Shown piece by piece: positions 25,369 through 34,161 of a stretch of DNA of 64,000 bases. The stretch's first letter is position 1. Each line of letters starts with the position of its first letter. Made by a program: the position numbers and the translations under genes. The stretch covers positions 2,108,001-2,172,000 of the forward strand of contig NZ_SJJZ01000001.1 in the NCBI RefSeq assembly GCF_004331345.1, given 5' to 3'. Source of the stretch: Kribbella soli. GTDB lineage: Bacteria; Actinomycetota; Actinomycetes; Propionibacteriales; Kribbellaceae. The notes below the pieces were generated by a model. That model was not told the DNA's origin, did not search any database, and saw only the letters and a list, made by a program, of their open reading frames with translations.

Positions 25369-27609
25369 CTACTGGCCCCCGCCTGGTGACCTCGGTGTGT
25401 CGGTTGGTTGCGTCGGTTCACCGGTTGGCAGCGTCGGGATGACCGGGGTCGTCGTCGTGCGGGTCGGCTTGGTCTTCGTCGGGGTGTTCGTCGGCTTGGT
25501 CGGCGTCGACGGAGGCGGAGTGCTCGGCGGCGGCGTACTCGGCGGCGGAGTGCTGGGCGGTGGCGTGTTCACCGGCGTACTCGGCGGCGGGGTGAACGTC
25601 GGGGTCGACGTGTCCTTGATCTGGTCCTTGTCCGGATCGTTGAAGTTGGCCTCGGGCACGCCGTCGAGGGCCGGCTTCATGAACGCCAGCCAGGTCTTCA
25701 GCGGCCAGTTGCCACCGAAGAACGCCGGGTCGTCGCTGTACGGGTCGAGGTCCGATTCACCGGTCGAGCCGGCCCGGTACAGCACGGAGGTGGACTCCTG
25801 GGGCGTGTAGCCCGTCCACCACGAGGTCAGGGTCGCCGAGCCGTCCTTACAGCCGTCGCACGCCGCGTTCTCCTTGCGGTCCTCGACCGCGACACCACCG
25901 GCGGTGCCGGTCTTGCCGGCTACCGCGCGGTCCAGGTCCTTGGCGCCGGTGCCGGTGCCCTTCTTGACCACGTTCTGCAGGGCGTAGTTCACCAGGTTGG
26001 CGATCTCCGGCGTGAAGGCCTGCTTCTGCTGCTTCATCACGCTCGCGTCCGACCACAGCACCTTGCCGTCCGGGCCGCGGACTTCCTTGATCACGTGCAG
26101 CGGCGTGTACTTGCCCTCGGCAGCGAACGTCGCGTAGGCGTTCGCCATGTCGACCGGCGATGCGTACGCATCCGGGCCGAGCACCGTAGCCGGTGCACTC
26201 CTGTCCTTCTCCAGCGTCTTCGACGCCGGGATGCCGGCCGCCTCGGCAGCGTCGACGACCTTGGCCGGGCCGTCCTCCATGTCGTTGTCGACGAGGTCGT
26301 AGAAGGCGGTGTTGATCGACTGCTCGGTCGCCTTCATCAAGGTGACGTCGCCGTAGTCGGTGCTGAGCTCGTTGCCGAACTTCTGGCCCTGGACCGTGAT
26401 CGGGCTGTCGCCTTGGTAGATGTTCCAGAGCGACTTCCCGTCCTGCAGCGCCGCGGCCAGCGCGAACGGCTTGAACGACGAACCCGGTCGCGCCTTGGTC
26501 GTTGCCCAGTTCAACTGGCTCTTGAGGAAGTCCGGCCCGCCGTACATCGCCAGCAACTGACCGGTGCCCGGTTGTACGGCGGCCATCCCGACGTGCAGGC
26601 CGTTCTTCTTCTCAGGCAGCTCGTTCTGTGCGGCTTTCAGCATTTTGTTCTGCTGCTGGTAGTTGAAGGTGGTGGTCACCTTCAGGCCGCCGCCGGTGAT
26701 CTCGTCCTCGTCGAACCCGCGCTGCGCCAGCTCCTTACGGGCCATGTCGAGCAGGAAGCCGTTCGGCCCCTTGTAGCGGCTGCTCTTCTTCCTCATCTCC
26801 TTCAAGCTCGGCAAGCTGTTGGCGTACTGCTTCTCCTGGGCCTCGGTGATCGTGCCCATCTGCTGCATGCCGTCGAGGACGTACTTGTAGCGTTCGATGA
26901 TCCGTTGTTTCGTCCGCGGATCAGAGTCGGTGACGTCGAAGAGCGACGGGTTGTTCAGCACCGTTGCGAGGAGGGCGGCCTGCTGGACGGACAGCTTCTT
27001 CGGGTCCGGTTGCTTGAAGTAGACATCGCCGGCGGCCGCGATGCCGTACGCGCCCTGGCCGAAGTAGATCGTGTTCAGGTAACCCTCGAGCGTCTTGCTC
27101 TTGTCCTGCTGACGGCCGAGCTTGGTGGCGATGAACAGTTCCTTGAGCTTGCGGGAGACCGTCCGCTCCTGCGTCAGGTACATGATCTTCACGTACTGCT
27201 GCGTGATCGTCGAACCACCCTGCAACTGCTCACCGCGAGCGATGTTCACCGCCGCCCGGACCATGCCGCTCGGCGAGATGCCCGGGTTGGTCCAGAACGT
27301 CCGGTCCTCTGCCGCGATCACCGAGTCCTGGACGTGCTTCGGGATCTGCGCGAGCGGCACCGTGTGCCGGTTCTGCTCGAAGAACGACCCGAGCGGATTC
27401 CGCTGGTCGGCAAACGTCACCGTCGTGGTGTTCGTCGCGAACTCCTTGTTCGGGTCCGGGATCTTGGTCGTCTGGTAGACGACGAAGAAGGCCGCGACCG
27501 AAGCGATGATGCCAAGGAAGAGAAGTGCGGCGAGCCAGCCGAGCACCCGGAGCGCCCAGTGCTTCTTGCGCCGGGGCGGCGGGGCGGCCTTCCTACGAGC
27601 TTCACTCAC
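25369..27609 (-). CDS. Class A penicillin-binding protein (GT51 transglycosylase / transpeptidase)
   Basis: Encodes 746 residues from a GTG. A basic cytoplasmic start is followed by a single TM (about 20-45). The GT51 domain contains the catalytic E101 in AAEDRTFW and GGSTITQQYVK. The transpeptidase domain has SxxK (S377-SFK), SxN (S431-IN) and KTG (K566) motifs. The last 80 residues are a Pro/Thr-rich tail with five PPPSTP-type repeats and TKTKPTRTTTT. It polymerises and cross-links peptidoglycan at the outer membrane face. The tail probably spans or anchors in the wall and may be glycosylated. Confidence 0.95.
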   Translation of the reverse strand: MSEARRKAAPPPRRKKHWALRVLGWLAALLFLGIIASVAAFFVVYQTTKIPDPNKEFATNTTTVTFADQRNPLGSFFEQNRHTVPLAQIPKHVQDSVIAAEDRTFWTNPGISPSGMVRAAVNIARGEQLQGGSTITQQYVKIMYLTQERTVSRKLKELFIATKLGRQQDKSKTLEGYLNTIYFGQGAYGIAAAGDVYFKQPDPKKLSVQQAALLATVLNNPSLFDVTDSDPRTKQRIIERYKYVLDGMQQMGTITEAQEKQYANSLPSLKEMRKKSSRYKGPNGFLLDMARKELAQRGFDEDEITGGGLKVTTTFNYQQQNKMLKAAQNELPEKKNGLHVGMAAVQPGTGQLLAMYGGPDFLKSQLNWATTKARPGSSFKPFALAAALQDGKSLWNIYQGDSPITVQGQKFGNELSTDYGDVTLMKATEQSINTAFYDLVDNDMEDGPAKVVDAAEAAGIPASKTLEKDRSAPATVLGPDAYASPVDMANAYATFAAEGKYTPLHVIKEVRGPDGKVLWSDASVMKQQKQAFTPEIANLVNYALQNVVKKGTGTGAKDLDRAVAGKTGTAGGVAVEDRKENAACDGCKDGSATLTSWWTGYTPQESTSVLYRAGSTGESDLDPYSDDPAFFGGNWPLKTWLAFMKPALDGVPEANFNDPDKDQIKDTSTPTFTPPPSTPVNTPPPSTPPPSTPPPSTPPPSTPTKPTNTPTKTKPTRTTTTPVIPTLPTGEPTQPTDTPRSPGGGQ
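25510..25602. repeat. In-frame 15-bp repeats encoding the Pro/Thr tail of the PBP
   Basis: Several near-copies of a 15-bp unit of the form GGCGGCGG(A/C)GTGCTC encode the PPPST repeats on the minus strand. Copy number is likely to vary between strains. Confidence 0.7.
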
Positions 27610-27735
27610 TGTGCAATCCTCGACGATCTCGCTGAAGTCATTGCCCCACAGACTACGGTGGGTGTGGTAACAGGCCCGAATCCGCTCCGGATGCTAGCAA
27701 GCCGGTCCAGCCGGGTCCAAAGTCGGTGAAAACGG

Positions 27736-29247
27736 TTACCCCGTGACGTGCGGTGCGAGCAATGTCACGGCGATCAGCGCGGCCGGGAAACAGGCCAGGA
27801 ACATCGTGAACGTGTAGCCCATGATGTCGCGGGCCTTGAGGCCGAGGATGGCGAGCGTCGGCAGCATCCAGAACGGTTGCAGCAGGTTCGCGCTGGCCTC
27901 GCCGAGGTCGTACACGACGACCATCCAGCCCGCGTCGACCTTCAGTTCGTTGGCGGCCTGCAGCACGTACGGCGCCTCGATCACCCACTTGCTGCCGCCG
28001 CTCGGGACGAAGATGCCGAGGATGCACGAGTAGATCGCGACCAGCGGCGGGAACAGGAACTGGTTGCTCGCCTGCACCATCCACCCGGCGAGGCGCGCGG
28101 AGATCCCGGTGTAGGCGATCATCCCGAAGATCCCGCCGTACAAGGGGAATTGGAGCAGTACGCCGGCCACCGCGGGTGCACCGTCGCGCACCGCACGCGC
28201 CATCCGCCACGGCCGCCAGTGCAGGAGCATTGCCAGTAGGAACAGGATCAGGTTGACGGTGTTGAGGTCCAGCGCGTTGAAGAAGCTCTTCCCACTGAAG
28301 TAGCGGACCAGGTAGATCGCACCGAGCAGCACGATCAGCAGACTGAACAGGGGCGAGTGCTCGAGCCAGTCGCCCGGCCTGCGAGTCTCGCCCTGCTGGC
28401 CGTTGCCCTGCTTCCCGTTGCCCTGCTGTCCGTTGTACGGCGACCCGCGGCCGATGAGCGGTTTGAGTTCGATCCCGATCTGCTCCGCGGTCCGCGCGTT
28501 GCCCCCGCCCGGCGCGATGAACCACGCCATCCCGACACCGACGGCGTACACGATCAACGTCGCCACGATCGCCTGCCAGGTGAAGATCGTGTCGCTGAGC
28601 GGGATGAGGCCGCTGGCGTGACCGCCGGCCTTGATCACCTCCTGCACCGGCGCCGGGCTGCTGCTCGCGCTCGCCACCTGCAGCGCCGCCGAACCGGACA
28701 ACCCCTGCGCCCACACGGTCCCGAGCCCGAGGAACGCCATCGCACCGAGCGCGCGGTAGTCCGCCTTCGGCACGTTGCGCGCCACCTCTCGCGCCAGGAT
28801 CGCCGCGAAGATCAGGCTGAAGGCCCAGTTCAGGTACGACGCCAGCATCGCGACCGCGGCGACGAACGCGACCGCCGTCCGCGGACTCTTCGGGATCCGG
28901 GCCAGCCGGGTGATCAACCGCGCGATCGGTCTGCTCGTGGCGACGGCGTACCCGCCGATGATGATCATCGCCATCTGCAGGGTGAACGTGATCAGCGACC
29001 AGAACCCGATGCCCCAGGCATCGATCAAGCCGAAGCCCTTGGTCGCGGCCGGGTCGTCGGGGCGCTTCAGCAGCGGCTCGCCGGTGACGAGCCCGAACAG
29101 CAGCACCACGAACGTGCCGACCAGGACGAACCCGAACGCGTCCGGCAGCCATTTCTCGGTGAACGCGGTGAACCTCAGCGCCAGCCGGGCGAGTGCACCC
29201 TCGGCTTCCACGTCGGACCTGGCGTGCTTCCCATGAATGTCGGTCAT
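27736..29247 (-). CDS. AtoE-type short-chain fatty acid transporter
   Basis: Encodes 503 residues with about eleven hydrophobic segments. The family is suggested by FTEKWLPDAFGFVLVGTFVV, MAMIIIGGYAVATSRP, LNWAFSLIFAAILAREVAR and the C-terminal FVPSGGSKWVIEAPY. AtoE proteins import short-chain fatty acids such as acetoacetate or butyrate. A cytosolic loop (about 290-320) carries NGQQGNGKQGNGQQG repeats. Start at ATG 29247. Divergent from padR across 215 bp holding two inverted repeats. Confidence 0.88.
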   Translation of the reverse strand: MTDIHGKHARSDVEAEGALARLALRFTAFTEKWLPDAFGFVLVGTFVVLLFGLVTGEPLLKRPDDPAATKGFGLIDAWGIGFWSLITFTLQMAMIIIGGYAVATSRPIARLITRLARIPKSPRTAVAFVAAVAMLASYLNWAFSLIFAAILAREVARNVPKADYRALGAMAFLGLGTVWAQGLSGSAALQVASASSSPAPVQEVIKAGGHASGLIPLSDTIFTWQAIVATLIVYAVGVGMAWFIAPGGGNARTAEQIGIELKPLIGRGSPYNGQQGNGKQGNGQQGETRRPGDWLEHSPLFSLLIVLLGAIYLVRYFSGKSFFNALDLNTVNLILFLLAMLLHWRPWRMARAVRDGAPAVAGVLLQFPLYGGIFGMIAYTGISARLAGWMVQASNQFLFPPLVAIYSCILGIFVPSGGSKWVIEAPYVLQAANELKVDAGWMVVVYDLGEASANLLQPFWMLPTLAILGLKARDIMGYTFTMFLACFPAALIAVTLLAPHVTG

Positions 29248-29344
29248 TACCGTCCGCTCCCAGGCTACGACGCTGAGTGTCATTCGATTAACGCAGATCG
29301 GCGTCTGACGTAACTGGATTCCTGGGCGTGCCGCTCGACGGAGG

Positions 29345-29365
29345 TGACAAAGGTCGTGTTTGTCA
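29345..29365. promoter_or_regulatory. Inverted repeat near the atoE-type gene promoter
   Basis: TGACAAA (29345-29351) and TTTGTCA (29359-29365) form a perfect 7-bp inverted repeat with a 7-nt spacer. On the minus strand the right arm includes a consensus TTGACA reading toward the transporter gene, so a bound repressor would cover the -35 element. Confidence 0.5.
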
Positions 29366-29407
29366 AGAGTTGTCCACAGGCCACCGGTCTGCTTACAGTG
29401 GCGGGGC

Positions 29408-29428
29408 GATGTATCGAGCCGATACATC
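29408..29428. promoter_or_regulatory. Probable PadR operator
   Basis: GATGTATCG-AGC-CGATACATC is a perfect 9-bp inverted repeat, 35 bp before the padR start. It contains the ATGT...ACAT ends typical of PadR family sites, though with an 11-nt rather than 8-nt gap. It would let PadR control its own operon with ino1. Confidence 0.65.
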
Positions 29429-29462
29429 AGGTCATGACAAACTAGACCGAGGGAGGTGGCTC

Positions 29463-30047
29463 ATGGGAAACCGCAGTGGGGTCCTGGAGCTCGCCGTACT
29501 CGGTCTGCTGCACGAAGCGCCGATGCACGGCTACGAGCTCCGCAAGCGCGTCAACGCCCAGTTCGGCTGGGGACGCGTGCTGTCGTTCGGTTCGCTGTAC
29601 CCGTGTCTGAAGGCGATGCTCCGCAACGGGCTGATCACAGCCGACCCCGGTACGCCGGAGTCGGGTCGCAGGCCCAAGATCGTGTACACGATCACCGCCG
29701 ACGGCAAGGACTACTTCGCGCACGCGATGCACGAAGCCGGCCCGTCGGCCTGGGAGGACGACACGTTCGGCGTCCGCTTCTCGTTCTTCGGCCGGACCGA
29801 TCCGGCCACCCGGTTGCGCATCCTCGAGGGCCGCAGGGCCCGGATGGAGGAGCGGCTGGCCAACTTCCGGGCGGCGATGAGCCGGACGGCGGAGCGGGTC
29901 GACGCCTACACCCTCGAGCTGCAACGGCACGGCCTGGAGTCGGCCGAGCGCGAGGTCCGCTGGCTGAACGAGCTGATCGACGGCGAGCGGCGGCAACAGC
30001 GGCCCCCTGACCAGCACCACCCGCCTACTCAAGGAGATTCCAGATGA
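29463..30047 (+). CDS. PadR family transcriptional regulator
   Basis: Encodes 194 residues. The N-terminal winged helix ([23 protein letters not shown], then [17 protein letters not shown] and [18 protein letters not shown]) is the PadR signature. A C-terminal helical dimerisation domain follows ([16 protein letters not shown]). ATG 29463 follows GGGAGGTGG. The gene overlaps ino1 by 4 nt (ATGA). A padR-like gene upstream of ino1 is also known from mycobacteria, so it probably regulates inositol synthesis. Confidence 0.93.
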   Translation: MGNRSGVLELAVLGLLHEAPMHGYELRKRVNAQFGWGRVLSFGSLYPCLKAMLRNGLITADPGTPESGRRPKIVYTITADGKDYFAHAMHEAGPSAWEDDTFGVRFSFFGRTDPATRLRILEGRRARMEERLANFRAAMSRTAERVDAYTLELQRHGLESAEREVRWLNELIDGERRQQRPPDQHHPPTQGDSR

Positions 30048-31123
30048 CCTCGATTCGCGTAGCGATCGTCGGCGTCGGCAACTGCGCAAGCTCGCTCGTC
30101 CAGGGCGTGCACTACTACCGTGACGCCAAGCCCGAAGAGCGCGTCCCCGGTCTGATGCACGTCCAGTTCGGCGACTACCACGTCCGGGACGTGGAGTTCG
30201 TGGCCGCGTTCGACGTCGACGGCAAGAAGGTCGGCCTGGACCTCGCCGACGCGATCGGCGCCAGCGAGAACAACACGATCAAGATCTGCGACGTGCCGCC
30301 GAGCGGCGTCACCGTGCAGCGCGGTCACACGCTGGACGGTCTCGGCAAGTACTACCGCGAGACGATCACCGAGTCCGACGCGGCGCCGGTCGATGTCGTT
30401 CAGGCTCTGAAGGACGCGCAGGTCGACGTCCTGGTCTGCTACCTGCCGGTCGGTTCGGAGCAGGCGGCGAAGTTCTACGCCCAGTGCGCGATCGACGCGA
30501 AGGTCGCGTTCGTGAACGCCCTGCCGGTGTTCATCGCCGGTACCAAGGAGTGGGCCGACAAGTTCACCGAGGCGGGCGTGCCGATCGTCGGCGACGACAT
30601 CAAGTCGCAGATCGGCGCCACCATCACCCACCGCGTGCTGGCCAAGCTGTTCGAGGACCGCGGCGTCACCGTCGACCGGACCTACCAGCTGAACGTTGGC
30701 GGCAACATGGACTTCAAGAACATGCTGGAGCGCGACCGGCTGGAGTCCAAGAAGATCAGCAAGACCCAGTCCGTCACGTCGCAGCTGGTCAACGACATCG
30801 ACCCGCGCAACGTCCACATCGGCCCGTCGGACTACGTGGCCTGGCTGGACGACCGCAAGTGGGCGTTCATCCGGCTCGAGGGCCGCAACTTCGGCGACGT
30901 ACCGCTGTCGCTGGAGTACAAGCTCGAGGTCTGGGACTCGCCGAACTCGGCCGGCATCATCATCGACGCGATCCGCGCGGTGAAGATCGCCAAGGACCGC
31001 GGCATCGGCGGCCCGATCCTGTCCGCGTCGTCGTACTTCATGAAGTCGCCGCCGGAGCAGTACGCCGACGACGTCTGCCGCGACCTGGTGGAGAAGTTCA
31101 TCCGCGGCGAAGTCGAGCGCTGA
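30044..31123 (+). CDS. ino1: Inositol-3-phosphate synthase
   Basis: Encodes 359 residues, the actinobacterial length. Motifs: Rossmann loop [47 protein letters not shown] and the [22 protein letters not shown] segment. It converts glucose-6-phosphate to inositol-3-phosphate with NAD, feeding phosphatidylinositol, mycothiol and lipoglycans. Start codon ATG 30044 overlaps the padR stop, with AAGGAG upstream. A strong terminator lies directly after it. Confidence 0.96.
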   Translation: MTSIRVAIVGVGNCASSLVQGVHYYRDAKPEERVPGLMHVQFGDYHVRDVEFVAAFDVDGKKVGLDLADAIGASENNTIKICDVPPSGVTVQRGHTLDGLGKYYRETITESDAAPVDVVQALKDAQVDVLVCYLPVGSEQAAKFYAQCAIDAKVAFVNALPVFIAGTKEWADKFTEAGVPIVGDDIKSQIGATITHRVLAKLFEDRGVTVDRTYQLNVGGNMDFKNMLERDRLESKKISKTQSVTSQLVNDIDPRNVHIGPSDYVAWLDDRKWAFIRLEGRNFGDVPLSLEYKLEVWDSPNSAGIIIDAIRAVKIAKDRGIGGPILSASSYFMKSPPEQYADDVCRDLVEKFIRGEVER

Positions 31124-31138
31124 CCTAGGCAGTAGGAA

Positions 31139-31171
31139 CCGCCCCGACACCCATCGCGGGTGTCGGGGCGG
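31139..31171. terminator. Strong hairpin terminator after ino1
   Basis: CCGCCCCGACACCC (31139-31152) pairs with GGGTGTCGGGGCGG (31158-31171), a perfect 14-bp stem with a 5-nt loop, 15 nt after the ino1 stop. Confidence 0.8.
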
Positions 31172-31190
31172 CGTGCCATCATGACGCCGG

Positions 31191-31733
31191 ATGACCGAGA
31201 TCCGTGAGTACCGCGACACCGATGCCGCCGACTGGCTGCGCTGCCGTCTGCTGAGCTTCTTCGGCACCGAGTACTACGACGACGTCGTGACGCAGCGGAA
31301 GACGTTCGAGAACCCGGCCCACCGGCTCGTGGCCGTCGACGACGACACGGTGGTCGGACTGATGGACGTCGAGATCTTCACGGATCGCGCCACGATCGAC
31401 GTACTCGCCGTACATCCCGATCACCAGCGCCGCGGGCTGGCCACGCAGTTGCTCAAGGCAGTTCTTCCTCGGCTTCAGGTCGACGTACTGGACGCTTGGA
31501 CGCGCGGGGATGCGTCGGCGAACCACTGGTACCAGCGGTCGGGGTTCACGGAGAACTTCCGGTATCTCCATGTCTACAAGTCCTGGCAGGACGACGCCTC
31601 TGGTTTCGAGACGCCTGAGGGTCTGGGCCAGCCGGTGACAGCGTTCATGCATGCACCGATCGCACTCGAGGCCGCGATGCGTGAGCAGTTCTCGCGCGTG
31701 CACGTCTGCAGGCAGTACGTTCGATCGCTGTGA
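31191..31733 (+). CDS. GNAT family N-acetyltransferase
   Basis: Encodes 180 residues. The acetyl-CoA-binding motif A is clear: IDVLAVHPDHQRRGLATQLLKAVLP (R/QxxGxG/A type at QRRGLA). The substrate region REYRDTDAADWLRCRLLSFF starts the fold, and NHWYQRSGFTENFRYLHVY ends it. The acyl acceptor is unknown. Its stop overlaps the GTG of the next gene (GTGA), so the two are co-translated. Confidence 0.9.
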   Translation: MTEIREYRDTDAADWLRCRLLSFFGTEYYDDVVTQRKTFENPAHRLVAVDDDTVVGLMDVEIFTDRATIDVLAVHPDHQRRGLATQLLKAVLPRLQVDVLDAWTRGDASANHWYQRSGFTENFRYLHVYKSWQDDASGFETPEGLGQPVTAFMHAPIALEAAMREQFSRVHVCRQYVRSL

Positions 31734-32566
31734 ACATGCAGCTGTACGTCGGTTGCGCGCAGTGGACTCATGCCGCGTGGCCGCAGCCTTCCCGGGACAA
31801 GCTGCGTTCGTACGCCTCGTGGTGCAACGCGGTGGAGAGCAACACCACCTTCTACGCAACGCCGTCCACCTCGACTGTGGCTTCCTGGGCCGCGCAGACG
31901 CCGCCCGATTTCCGGTTCGTCGTGAAGTTGCCGCAGGTCATCACCCATGAACGCCGGCTCAGCAACGTCGACGCCGAACTCCGCGCGTTCCTCGCCGCGA
32001 TCGAGCCGCTCGGCCCGCGCAACCACGCGGTCTGGATCCAGCTCCCGGCCGCGTTCGCGCCGACCGATCTCGGCGCCCTCGCCGCTTTCCTGCATCAGGC
32101 ACCCCGCGAACACCGGTACGCCGTGGAGGTCCGGCACCGCGACTTCTTCGACGATCCCCGCGCTGCGGGCAACCTCGAACGCGTGCTCGCGCGGGCGAAC
32201 GCGGAGTGGATCCCGTTCGACACCGGCACGCTCTTCGCCCGCCGCCCGACCAGCTTGGCCGAGCGCGACGCCTGGATGAAGAAGCCGCGGGTCGCCCGCC
32301 GCACCCGTGCCCTGACCGGCCATCCGATCGTCCGCTACATCGGGCGCGACTCCGTGGCCGAGACCGTCGAAGGCTGGGCGTACCTCGTCGAACTGGTCGT
32401 CACCTGGCTGTCCGAGGGCCGCTCCCCGACGATCTTCCTGCACACCCCCGACAACGTCGAAGCCCTCGACCTCGCCCGCCGCTTCCACGCAACCGTCGCC
32501 GCAGCCGTCCCCACCCTCGCACCCCTCCCCGAGCCCCTCGAATCCGAGCCCCCAACGCTCTTCTAA
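31730..32566 (+). CDS. DUF72 domain protein
   Basis: Encodes 278 residues with the DUF72 TIM-barrel pattern: LYVGCAQWTHAAWPQPSRD, SWCNAVESNTTFYATPS, WAAQTPPDFRFVVKLPQVITHERRL and AVEVRHRDFF. The family is widespread but has no settled biochemical role. It overlaps the GNAT gene by 4 nt (GTG 31730; an ATG 6 nt later is also possible). A palindromic repeat follows its 3' end. Confidence 0.88.
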   Translation: MNMQLYVGCAQWTHAAWPQPSRDKLRSYASWCNAVESNTTFYATPSTSTVASWAAQTPPDFRFVVKLPQVITHERRLSNVDAELRAFLAAIEPLGPRNHAVWIQLPAAFAPTDLGALAAFLHQAPREHRYAVEVRHRDFFDDPRAAGNLERVLARANAEWIPFDTGTLFARRPTSLAERDAWMKKPRVARRTRALTGHPIVRYIGRDSVAETVEGWAYLVELVVTWLSEGRSPTIFLHTPDNVEALDLARRFHATVAAAVPTLAPLPEPLESEPPTLF

Positions 32567-32612
32567 TCCCCCGACCAACCGCACGCACCGCACCCGGCGT
32601 GCACGGCCGTGC

Positions 32613-32720
32613 GATCTGCAGCTCGACATGTAGTGCACCGGCGAGACGCCGTACGCACGGACACGTTCACGCTCAGGTGCACTACCCGGCCATCCGACAC
32701 ATCCTGTCCAGCTGCAGATC
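32613..32720. repeat. Palindromic interspersed element, copy 1
   Basis: A 108-bp element with inverted ends (GATCTGCAGCTCGACA at 32613-32628; TGTCCAGCTGCAGATC at 32705-32720) and an inner perfect inverted repeat (GTAGTGCACC at 32630-32639; GGTGCACTAC at 32676-32685). The 36-nt core between the inner arms matches the reverse complement of the copy at 58208-58316 in 34 of 36 positions. It lies in the 303-bp gap after the DUF72 gene; I see no gene in that gap. Confidence 0.85.
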
Positions 32721-32750
32721 ACCAGGCCGGCGCCGCCCGCGCTGGGACCC

Positions 32751-32788
32751 GTCGACCACCCACACATCAGTTACAAGAGCCGGTTATC
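32751..32788. repeat. Short flanking repeat (CCACACATC ... GAGCCGG), copy C
   Basis: CCACCCACACATC followed after a short spacer by GAGCCGGTTATCC resembles the stretches at 58335-58378 and 58638-58676. It lies 31 nt after palindromic element copy 1, and the similar 58335 copy lies 19 nt after element copy 2. Confidence 0.5.
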
Positions 32789-32869
32789 CACAGTTCCAAA
32801 GTGGCCTGCAGATTCGGGGGCTGATCTCCGTATGTTCTCCGCCGACTTCACGACTCGGGAGGACATCTC

Positions 32870-33091
32870 ATGGAGCATTCGATCGGTACGCCGACCAACG
32901 CAACCGCGCACGCACCACTCGACCCGCCGACTGCCGCAGCGCAGGCACGAGCTGAGCGGCAGGCCCGCGCCGACTGGCTGATCACCGAACTCAGCCGGCT
33001 CGCGGCGCAGGCCGAGGACCCGCACGACCGAGTGCGGCTTCGCCGCACCGCCGACTCTCTCACCCGGCTCGCTCTCGCGTTCCGCCCGTGA
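32870..33091 (+). CDS. Small hypothetical protein coupled to a putative metalloprotein
   Basis: Encodes 73 residues: a Pro/Ala-rich N-terminus, then one long amphipathic helix region rich in Arg, Ala and Leu (AQARAERQARADWLITELSRL, shortened here to its flavour, followed by RRTADSLTRLALAF). No domain recognised. Its stop overlaps the GTG of the next gene by 4 nt, so the pair is expressed together in fixed order. Could be a chaperone or inhibitor partner for the downstream protein; this is an inference from coupling only. Confidence 0.6.
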   Translation: MEHSIGTPTNATAHAPLDPPTAAAQARAERQARADWLITELSRLAAQAEDPHDRVRLRRTADSLTRLALAFRP

Positions 33092-34107
33092 CGACGACAG
33101 CGGTGGGGCCGCACCCGACCTCGGTCCTCGAGCTGTTCGCGGTGAGCGGGGAGACAGCTCGCGCGCTCGCCGGCGCGGACCGCTCCGCCTGGAACGGTCA
33201 CATCATCGAGTCGTCCAGCGCGATGCTCGGCCTCGCCCACTGGGACGGCACCCTCTACCTCGACCGCGAGTCGATCGTCGATCCGCTCCGCCACCTCTAC
33301 GAACACGCAGGCGCGAGACGTCCGACTCCGACACTCATCGCCTACCGCGAGTCCCTGGCCACCCTGCTCCACGAGCATGCGCATTTCCTCGGCCCGGACG
33401 ACGCCACCCAGGAAGCAGCCCGCGAAGCCTTCACAAAACTCGGCAGCCGCCAGCTCGAGGAAGGCGTCACCGAAGCCTGGGCCCAGGACCACCTCGACGA
33501 CTTCATCCACCGACTGGGCATCGACAAGGTTGCCCCTGGCATCGATTCCGTCCGCTCCAACGGGTACTACGCGGCGTTCGTCCCCGCCATCCGCGAACTC
33601 ACCAGCGATCTGGACACCCGCAACGGCTTCCCACCCGGCGAAACCCTCAGCCTCCTCAACCGCCAAACCGCCGCCGGCCAGTTTCCGGTGCTGGTCGACC
33701 TCGTCTACAACTCCACCCGTCTCCCCGACCTCGAATCACCCGGCACCGACACCCGATCCCGCCTGGAGTCGATCCTCCGCTCCGGCCTCGCCCACCTCGA
33801 AACCTACGAACTCTCTCCCACGGACCTGGCCACCACCAACTCCCTCGCTACTGCCCATCAGATCCAGGCCCACCTCCACCAAGAGACCCACACCGCAGAA
33901 GCCACCTACGCCTCCAGCTCCCTCCAGCCCGACCCTTGCGTCCTCCCACCACCCGTCCCACTCCGCTGCGCACCAACTCCCCACCAATCAGCCCTCTCCG
34001 GCGTAGCACCACCAACCGCCACTCCGCTCGCCCGCACCCAACTCCATCCCCCTCACGCCAACCTCCGCCCAACCCGCAGGTCCCCCGCCACATCCCAAGC
34101 CAGATGA
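33088..34107 (+). CDS. Uncharacterised protein with HExxH motif (putative gluzincin-like metalloprotein)
   Basis: Encodes 339 residues from a GTG. Residues 85-100 read YRESLATLLHEHAHFL, giving HExxH at H95-E96-H99. About 25 residues on, RQLEEGVTEAW supplies a candidate third ligand (E125 or E129), as in gluzincins. No signal peptide is present, so it is probably cytoplasmic. The last 100 residues are Pro/Thr/His-rich and likely disordered. I do not recognise the family. It is coupled to the 73-residue protein upstream. Peptidase activity is inferred from the motif alone. Confidence 0.65.
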   Translation: MTTTAVGPHPTSVLELFAVSGETARALAGADRSAWNGHIIESSSAMLGLAHWDGTLYLDRESIVDPLRHLYEHAGARRPTPTLIAYRESLATLLHEHAHFLGPDDATQEAAREAFTKLGSRQLEEGVTEAWAQDHLDDFIHRLGIDKVAPGIDSVRSNGYYAAFVPAIRELTSDLDTRNGFPPGETLSLLNRQTAAGQFPVLVDLVYNSTRLPDLESPGTDTRSRLESILRSGLAHLETYELSPTDLATTNSLATAHQIQAHLHQETHTAEATYASSSLQPDPCVLPPPVPLRCAPTPHQSALSGVAPPTATPLARTQLHPPHANLRPTRRSPATSQAR

Positions 34108-34161
34108 CCGATTCCAAGACTCGGAGGCCGCCTCATGACAACCCTGTCCACCTGCCGGCGA

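Noticed and set aside
25408..27729. A 773-codon open frame on the plus strand opposite the class A PBP gene
   Set aside because: It is the GC-driven antisense shadow of a protein with complete catalytic motifs; its translation is Arg/Val/Leu-rich low complexity with no domain.
32613..32720. Integron attC site or tRNA-like structure
   Set aside because: No GTTRRRY-type core sites, integrase, CCA-acceptor or anticodon arm could be recognised; described instead as a palindromic repeat.
32206..32955. Frames running through the palindromic repeat that look alike at 32.6 kb and 58.2 kb
   Set aside because: The similarity comes from the shared DNA repeat, and the frames have no start signals or domains, so they are not taken as paralogous genes.
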